Positions 58,547 to 64,000 of a stretch of DNA of 64,000 nucleotides are shown piece after piece. Below the pieces are notes generated by a model. That model was not told where the DNA came from, searched no databases, and worked only from the letters and a program-made list of their open reading frames with translations. The first letter of the stretch is position 1; each line of letters opens with the position of its first letter. A program made the translations under genes and the position numbers. The stretch comes from Sporosarcina sp. JAI121 (GTDB taxonomy: Bacteria; Bacillota; Bacilli; Bacillales_A; Planococcaceae), in NCBI RefSeq assembly GCF_013408665.1, contig NZ_JACCCL010000001.1, positions 1-64,000 of the forward strand, given 5' to 3'.

Positions 58547-59368
58547 TTGAAAAGTGATGATAAGGCTGTACGATACGATCCATTTGAAATCGAACAGCGT
58601 GAGTGGAAACAAAGACAAACGAAAGAACGGCTAAAACAGATGTTAACGATTGCTTCGCCTATTTTCCTACTTCTGTTGTGGGAATTCTTGTCGAGGACTG
58701 GAATGATCGATATTCGCTTCTTTCCGCCTCCCTCTGCGATTGTGAGCACATTTTTCGGGATGATTTCAAGTGGTGAAATGGCAGGTCATATCGGTGTTTC
58801 ATTGTACAGGATTTTCGCCGGATTTTTATTAGGCGTCATACCGGGCATCGTCATCGGTCTGTTGATGGGGCTATATTCGCCAATTCGCCATTTCGTATCG
58901 CCGATAGTGATGGCTCTTATGCCGATTCCTACACTTGCCTTGCTTCCAATCATTATTATTCTTTTTGGAATTGGAGATTTATCAAAAGTCATTACGATTG
59001 CAGGGAGTGTCTTTTTTCCTGTAGTTATCAATACGGCTGCCGGGGTCATTAATATCGACTCTATCTACTTAGATGTAGCAAAAAATTATGGTGCCGGAAA
59101 AATGGACTTCTTCATGAAAATCGCTTTGCCGGGCGCGATGCCGGTTATGTTGGAAGGGATTCAGATGGGGCAGGCGATTGCACTTCTGACGATTGTGGCA
59201 GCGGAAATGATGGGGGCTACGTCAGGAATCGGCTATCTGATTTGGGTTTCGTACAAAGCGTTCTTACTTCAAGAAATGTATGTCGGGCTCATCCTCATTT
59301 CATTTTTCGGTTATCTGTTCTCGCTGTTGCTCCGAGGAATCCAGAAAAAGATGTTACCGTGGAGGTGA
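58547..59368 (+). CDS. ABC importer permease, SsuC/TauC/ThiX type
   Basis: 273 residues, six helices after a charged 35-residue N-terminus. The loop NYGAGKMDFFMKIALPGAMP is the BPD-type EAA motif. TTG 58547 has GAGGTGG 6 nt upstream. First of three genes with ATPase and binding protein; the family moves sulfonates, nitrate, or thiamin precursors. Confidence 0.87.
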   Translation: MKSDDKAVRYDPFEIEQREWKQRQTKERLKQMLTIASPIFLLLLWEFLSRTGMIDIRFFPPPSAIVSTFFGMISSGEMAGHIGVSLYRIFAGFLLGVIPGIVIGLLMGLYSPIRHFVSPIVMALMPIPTLALLPIIIILFGIGDLSKVITIAGSVFFPVVINTAAGVINIDSIYLDVAKNYGAGKMDFFMKIALPGAMPVMLEGIQMGQAIALLTIVAAEMMGATSGIGYLIWVSYKAFLLQEMYVGLILISFFGYLFSLLLRGIQKKMLPWR

Positions 59369-59372
59369 GCAG

Positions 59373-60161
59373 ATGGGCAGGAAAGCTAAAATTATCATTC
59401 GTAATTTGACGAAAGCATTTTATAAAAAACAAGGCAGCGTCACGGCACTGGACGACATTAATCTTACAATCGACGATGGAGAATTTGTCTGCATCGTTGG
59501 ACCAAGCGGATGCGGAAAGTCGACGTTGCTGCGTATATTGGCGGGGCTCGAGAACCCAAGTATCGGAGAATTTACGATTGCGACCGATGGGGAGGATCGG
59601 CCGCTGCAGTCGATGGTGTTCCAGGAAAGGGGCGTCATTCCTTGGCTCACTGTCGAAAAGAATGTGGAGTTTGGTCTCAAAATGCGTCATTTGCCGAAAG
59701 AGCTCATAAAAGAGCGTACAGCGTATTATTTAAAAAAGACCGGTCTGGAAAAGTTTTCATCCCTTTATCCGAAAGAACTTTCGGGGGGGATGAAACAACG
59801 GGTGAGTATAGCACGGGCATTTGCTAATGATCCTGAAATATTATTGATGGATGAACCGTTTGCGGCTCTCGATGAACAAAACAAATTCATCTTGCAAGAA
59901 GAGCTGTTATCGATCTGGTCGGAAACAGGGAAGACGATTCTATTCATCACCCATAGTATCGATGAAGCGTTATTGCTGAGTGATCGTATTCTCCTTATGA
60001 GTTCGCAGCCTGGTAGGATCATTCGGGAAATCATTGTTGATATGCCGCGCCCTCGAAAAATCGAAGACATTCGTGAAAATCCGGTCATGGCCGGACAGTT
60101 TGTAGAAATATGGAAACACTTGCAGGAAGAAGTACAGCAGTCAAGACGAGAAGATGGATGA
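59373..60161 (+). CDS. ABC importer ATPase, SsuB/TauB type
   Basis: 262 residues. Walker A GPSGCGKST, LQSMVFQERGVIPWLTVEKN (Q-loop, typical of SsuB/TauB/NrtD), signature ELSGGMKQRVSIARA, Walker B ILLMDEPFAALD. ATG 59373 lies 4 nt after the permease stop with GGAGGTG upstream. Confidence 0.9.
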   Translation: MGRKAKIIIRNLTKAFYKKQGSVTALDDINLTIDDGEFVCIVGPSGCGKSTLLRILAGLENPSIGEFTIATDGEDRPLQSMVFQERGVIPWLTVEKNVEFGLKMRHLPKELIKERTAYYLKKTGLEKFSSLYPKELSGGMKQRVSIARAFANDPEILLMDEPFAALDEQNKFILQEELLSIWSETGKTILFITHSIDEALLLSDRILLMSSQPGRIIREIIVDMPRPRKIEDIRENPVMAGQFVEIWKHLQEEVQQSRREDG

Positions 60162-60175
60162 AAGGGAGAGGTTCG

Positions 60176-61282
60176 ATGGCAAAGTGGATGAAGAGTGGAT
60201 GGTTGCTATCGTTAGTTGCGTTAGCCCTCCTGATTGGTGCTTGTTCACCGAAAGAGACGGCAGGACCGATAACAGATGATAAAACGCCTGAAAAAGTTTC
60301 CGTAGATAATCCTTCCGGTGATCTGGCGCCGCTCGAAAAAAGAGCAAAAGTTGTCATTGCGGAGGACGGTGCAGCTTCTGGTGCAGGTTTTTACATTGCA
60401 AAAGAGCGAGGGTATTTTGAAGACTATAACATTGAGGTGGAGTTTGCCCAGTTCGCAAACAGCGATGATATGCTGCCGGCATTAGCGGCCGGGGAAGTGG
60501 ATATTGCTGGAGGTGTTTCGACTGCATCGTTCTTTAACGCGATATCTCAGGGAATTGACGTAAAGATTATTGCAGATAAAGGACATAACGTGCCGGGGAA
60601 ATCATATTTTACCCTTGTCATCGGTAACCATATGGTCGACGTAATTAAAGAGTATAAAGACCTTAAAGGGAAGAGAATTGGTGTATCTTCACACAACTCG
60701 ATTGATGAATATATTTACGATGAACTGATCAAACATGCCGGTTTGACAAAGGACGACGTGGAGTTTGTCCTAATGAGCGACTTTGGAAGTATGCTCGGTG
60801 CAATCAGCAATGGAACAATCGATGCGGCGGTTAATATTGAACCGCTTATTGCACAGGGAATTGATAAAGGGTTCCACGTCCGATTTGGCGATGCGACCGA
60901 TTATGCACCAGAATCCCAAATTGCCTTGGTTCTTGGATCACCGAATTTCATGGGGGAAGAAAAAGATATTTCGCTGCGATTCATGTCGGCTTATTTGAAA
61001 GGTGTACGCGATTACAACGATGCATTTATTAAAGGCGAAGGAAAAGATAAAATTATTGACATTATGACGAAGCATACAGCGTTGAAAGATCCGGCCCTAT
61101 GGGAAAAAGTAAATGTCACCGGCCTAGATCCCGATGGAAAGATGTTCATCGACGATATTAAAAAGCAATACGATGCCTATAAAGCAAATGGTGCTATCCG
61201 CGGTGAAATCGATTTTGATAAAGCGATAGATACGTCGATAACGGAAAAAGCTGTTGAGACAATAGGGGAATACGATCGTTAA
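60176..61282 (+). CDS. ABC importer substrate-binding lipoprotein, NMT1/ThiY/SsuA type
   Basis: 368 residues. Lipobox LLIGAC with Cys23; the domain starts VVIAEDGAASGAGFYIAKER and has DMLPALAAGEVDIAGGVS. The substrate class (sulfonate, pyrimidine, other) cannot be told. ATG 60176 has GGGAGAGG upstream. Confidence 0.87.
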   Translation: MAKWMKSGWLLSLVALALLIGACSPKETAGPITDDKTPEKVSVDNPSGDLAPLEKRAKVVIAEDGAASGAGFYIAKERGYFEDYNIEVEFAQFANSDDMLPALAAGEVDIAGGVSTASFFNAISQGIDVKIIADKGHNVPGKSYFTLVIGNHMVDVIKEYKDLKGKRIGVSSHNSIDEYIYDELIKHAGLTKDDVEFVLMSDFGSMLGAISNGTIDAAVNIEPLIAQGIDKGFHVRFGDATDYAPESQIALVLGSPNFMGEEKDISLRFMSAYLKGVRDYNDAFIKGEGKDKIIDIMTKHTALKDPALWEKVNVTGLDPDGKMFIDDIKKQYDAYKANGAIRGEIDFDKAIDTSITEKAVETIGEYDR

Positions 61283-61300
61283 TAGCACTGGCAACCCGTA

Positions 61301-61338
61301 AAAAATTGCCCACTCCTTAATCGGTAGTGGGCAATTTT
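61301..61338. terminator. bidirectional terminator
   Basis: AAAATTGCCCACT pairs with AGTGGGCAATTTT. It overlaps the last codons of the minus-strand DMT gene. Confidence 0.88.
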
Positions 61339-62279
61339 CTCTTGGCGTATGCTGTTTGAAAACTATGTAACGCCATACCAGCAATAATAACCGCAATCCC
61401 GACGAGAGAAAGGGCGCCTGGAAGTGCAATGCCAAGAATCATCATTTCACCCAGCATAACAAAAATTAGTTGTGTGGATTGTGTCGCTTCCACAGCGGCG
61501 AGTTTTCCTTGGTCTCCCCGCACGCGGTCGGTTGCCATGAAAAATAATGTTGTTGCAATAACGCCGGAACTGACACCGACGATGAATGACTGACCAAGCT
61601 GGCTCATGGAAGGGGGACCAACTGTCAATAACGCATAGATGACAAAACCGATCCAAACAGGAATCGTCATGAGCGTCATACCAAGTACACGTTGAAACGT
61701 ATCGAGCCTACCGCCAAGAAGCTCCATCATTTTCCGGTTGCCGAGCGGGTAGGCGAATGCCGCAAATCCGACGGGAATGATGCCAAGCATCAGCGTCCTC
61801 ACTTCAACGCTTTGCGCATGCGGAATTTGGATAAGTACGACACCGGCAAAAATGATAAGTGTAATACCGAGAGATACAAGTGGAATCTTTTGTCGGATTT
61901 TCTGTTCACCATCATTCGTTTTTACAATAAGGGTGAAAAACGGGGCGAGCAGGACACCTGCTACAATCGTCAATTGCCAAGTACCGGCGAGAAGCCAACC
62001 CGGACTATAAGCGGCTGCATATGTAAGTGGTGCGTAGAACAAAACAAAGGCGGTAACGCTCCAAATGAAAAACAGGGCAGGTTTCGCAATTACTTCCTTC
62101 TTCACCTCGCCGAGCCCTTTACGATATGCGACGATGGCGATCAAAAACGGTAACATGAACAAATAGCGCAGGGAAGCGCTCCACAGCCAGCTTCCGCCAG
62201 ATAGTTCCATCGATCTGTTCAAAATGAATGTTACCGCGAAGAAAACGGAGGAGAGTACTCCTATCCCAATTTCCTTCAC
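61317..62279 (-). CDS. DMT superfamily multidrug efflux-type transporter
   Basis: 320 residues, ten helices, of the larger EmrE-related family: FILNRSMELSGGSWLWSASL and the GTWQLTIVAGVLLAPFF stretch. Substrate unknown. GGGGGTAGCTT precedes the ATG. Downstream of pepT on the same strand, 51 nt apart, possibly co-transcribed. Confidence 0.83.
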   Translation of the reverse strand: MKEIGIGVLSSVFFAVTFILNRSMELSGGSWLWSASLRYLFMLPFLIAIVAYRKGLGEVKKEVIAKPALFFIWSVTAFVLFYAPLTYAAAYSPGWLLAGTWQLTIVAGVLLAPFFTLIVKTNDGEQKIRQKIPLVSLGITLIIFAGVVLIQIPHAQSVEVRTLMLGIIPVGFAAFAYPLGNRKMMELLGGRLDTFQRVLGMTLMTIPVWIGFVIYALLTVGPPSMSQLGQSFIVGVSSGVIATTLFFMATDRVRGDQGKLAAVEATQSTQLIFVMLGEMMILGIALPGALSLVGIAVIIAGMALHSFQTAYAKRKLPTTD

Positions 62280-62330
62280 AAGCTACCCCCCTCGTATAAA
62301 TTCCAAGAAGTATGGATTATTTGTACCCGT

Positions 62331-63560
62331 TTAGTATGCGCGCTCTTCAAACAGTTTGACTGCCTCGATGATGACATTTGTCGCTTTTTCCATATTGTCG
62401 ACAGAGATGTATTCGTATTTACCGTGGTAGTTTTCTCCGCCCGTGAAAATGTTGGGTGTCGGCATTCCCTTGTACGACAATTGGGACCCGTCCGTGCCGC
62501 CGCGTACGGGTACGATATTCGGCTCGATGTTGAGACTCTTAAATGCGTCAGAAATGATATCGACAATTTCCATCACCGGTTCAATCTTTTCACCCATATT
62601 GAAGTATTGATCTTCAATCTCGAGAGTAACTGCGTTTTCACCATACTCTTTCTTCAGCTTACCGGCAGTTTCAATCATCAGTTGTTTTCTCGCTTCGAAT
62701 GTTTCGCGGTCGAAATAACGGATGATGTAGCCGAGCGTTGACTCTTCGGTGGATCCGTTGAACTGCATGAGATGGACAAAACCTTCATAGCCATCTGTTT
62801 TCTCTGGAATTTCATCCGCTGGCATTGCAGATTGGAATTGATTGGCTAGGAGAACTGAATTGACCATTTTATTTTTAGCAGAACCAGGATGAACGCTTAC
62901 GCCACAGAAGGTAACTTTAGCACTCGCTGCGTTGAAGCTTTCGTATTGCAGCTCCCCAAGTGGACCACCATCCATCGTATAGGCGTATTTAGCACCAAAC
63001 TTTTCAACATCGAATTTATGCGGTCCACGACCGATTTCTTCATCTGGTGTGAAAGCGATTCGTAGTTTTCCATGTTTCAGGTCAGGGTTTGCAATCAAAA
63101 ATTCCATCGCCGTGACGATTTCAGCAATCCCTGCTTTATCGTCAGCGCCGAGAAGTGTTGTACCGTCTGTTGTAATAAGGGTATGGCCAATATAATTTTT
63201 TAGCTCTGGAAAAGCGTTAACAGTCATTACGGTGCTGTCGTTCAGTTGAACATCTTTGCCGTCGTAGTTATCGATGCGCTGTGGGTTGACGTTTTTCCCG
63301 GTGTAATCGGTCGCCGTATCAACGTGTGCAAGAAACCCGATGACAGGTACGTCACGGTCCGTATTGGCAGGAAGTGTAGCAAACAAATATCCGTTTTCAT
63401 CGAGAGTGATTTCTTCCATCCCGATATCCGCAAGTTCTTTTTGTAATTCATGCAGAAGGTCCCATTGGCCCGGTGTTGAAGGTGTTAACGAACTCCCGGC
63501 ATCCGATTGTGTATCAATTTTTGCATAGCGTACAAGGCGCTCAATTAGTTTCTCTTTCAT
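62331..63560 (-). CDS. pepT: peptidase T (tripeptide aminopeptidase)
   Basis: 409 residues of M20B. Zinc and catalytic residues: [14 protein letters not shown] (His, Asp), [11 protein letters not shown] (Asp), [14 protein letters not shown] (Glu pair), [13 protein letters not shown], and C-terminal His in [10 protein letters not shown]. It removes the N-terminal residue of tripeptides. GGAGG lies upstream of the ATG. Its role fits the dipeptide/tripeptide importer earlier in the window, though not linked. Confidence 0.95.
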   Translation of the reverse strand: MKEKLIERLVRYAKIDTQSDAGSSLTPSTPGQWDLLHELQKELADIGMEEITLDENGYLFATLPANTDRDVPVIGFLAHVDTATDYTGKNVNPQRIDNYDGKDVQLNDSTVMTVNAFPELKNYIGHTLITTDGTTLLGADDKAGIAEIVTAMEFLIANPDLKHGKLRIAFTPDEEIGRGPHKFDVEKFGAKYAYTMDGGPLGELQYESFNAASAKVTFCGVSVHPGSAKNKMVNSVLLANQFQSAMPADEIPEKTDGYEGFVHLMQFNGSTEESTLGYIIRYFDRETFEARKQLMIETAGKLKKEYGENAVTLEIEDQYFNMGEKIEPVMEIVDIISDAFKSLNIEPNIVPVRGGTDGSQLSYKGMPTPNIFTGGENYHGKYEYISVDNMEKATNVIIEAVKLFEERAY

Positions 63561-63724
63561 TTCAATGTATTCCTCCCATAAATGAAGTACTGATTCATCT
63601 ATCTTATCAGACTGTTCCGTTTTACGGAATAATTTACCGTGTCTGTACGGGAAAAGATAGGACGCGTCAATAGCGCAAGGAAGAAAAATCCTTCCGATTG
63701 TGTAAATTCACGCTTTTTCTTCCG

Positions 63725-64000
63725 GAATGAGATTGCGCATGTTGTTGCTGCGGGAGATGTCGGCGGGCCGGAAGCTCTTGATTTTGCACTTGTCGTGAAA
63801 TTGACCCGTGTCATATTACTTGTAGTTGTCGCCGGAGCGATCGGAATATGGAAGACGCGGAAGGATAACCGGTCAGGAGAAAGGTTCAACATAAAGACAC
63901 TTCCGATTCCGTGGTTCATCTTCGGGTTCCTCGCGGTGAGTGCACTTTATTCCATCGGGGTTGTACCGGCAGCGGTCGCGTCACTTTCCGTCACGCTAGC
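63725..64000 (+). pseudogene. 5'-truncated YeiH (UPF0324) membrane protein, runs off the window
   Basis: The plus strand reads RNEIAHVVAAGDVGGPEAL, then DFALVVKLTRVILLVVV, and continues IPWFIFGFLAVSALYSIGV to the edge. These are from the second half of YeiH, a putative anion exporter of about 330 residues. The first half is missing: pepT, on the other strand, occupies the place. The frame is open back to about 63640 but without family sequence. So this is probably a relic; the 3' end lies outside. Confidence 0.7.

Overview
The window reads as the chromosome of a low-to-moderate GC, Gram-positive, Bacillales-type bacterium. The signs are strong AGGAGG-type ribosome binding sites, frequent TTG and GTG starts, a T-box leader, general-stress (SigB-type) and SigW-type promoters, YxlE/F/G, YflT and CsbD proteins, a HssRS heme-sensor pair and a BirA-box-controlled bioY cluster. 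The gene mix and the dispersed intergenic repeats fit Planococcaceae, perhaps Sporosarcina; that placement is inference. No prophage, CRISPR array, complete IS element or tRNA gene was seen.

Layout. 1-350: end of an rRNA operon (5S rRNA), its terminator and an odd 42-bp tandem repeat. 0.5-3.9 kb: BrkB-like membrane protein, the HssR/HssS two-component pair, then a small histidine-rich membrane protein behind a match to the HssR direct-repeat box. 3.9-8.0 kb (minus): bioY, acyl-CoA ligase, thiolase and two hot-dog dehydratases, controlled from a promoter carrying a BirA-like box and a second large inverted repeat. 8.1-13.4 kb (minus): topoisomerase III, a YiaA-like protein, gene debris and a 14-TM MFS pump. 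14-22 kb: peptide transporter DtpT, T-box-controlled prolyl-tRNA synthetase, a TSUP exporter, a short-chain dehydrogenase, purine nucleoside phosphorylase and a frameshifted AlaX-type editing protein. 22-25.4 kb: a 2-hydroxyacid oxidase with a BASS transporter and a divergent FadR-type regulator. 25.4-33 kb: ECF sigma/anti-sigma pair, FMN reductase, GNAT, EamA transporter, PfkB kinase and a YxlEFG-like ABC exporter. 33-39 kb: stress proteins and the opuC osmoprotectant importer. 39-44.8 kb: a PQQ-type sugar dehydrogenase lipoprotein, a two-subunit Tat-exported GMC dehydrogenase with its own TatA and TatC, and two tiny paralogous proteins. 44.9-49.8 kb: a five-gene Nik/Cnt-type ABC importer. 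50-58.4 kb: L,D-transpeptidase, nucleotide-kinase-like protein, MFS pump, HxlR regulator with a CatE-like dioxygenase, AI-2E family protein, CHY zinc finger, FhuF-like reductase, CoA hydrolase/transferase and rhodanese. 58.5-64 kb: a SsuCBA/ThiXYZ-like importer, a DMT transporter, peptidase T and a 5'-truncated YeiH remnant.

Points of most interest: (1) the HssRS pair appears to drive a small putative heme-binding membrane protein instead of the HrtAB efflux pump, which is not next to it; (2) three genes have a well-placed Shine-Dalgarno sequence in front of an ATT or ATC codon and no credible standard start; (3) four families of short repeats are present, including a 161-bp terminal-inverted-repeat element found once empty and once interrupted exactly by a second 159-bp repeat; (4) the bioY-fatty-acyl cluster has two stacked operators; (5) a Tat translocase is co-encoded with its likely single client.

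All coordinates and motifs were read by eye; no database search was possible. Family names rest on recognised motifs, and gene symbols are given only where order and sequence both fit.
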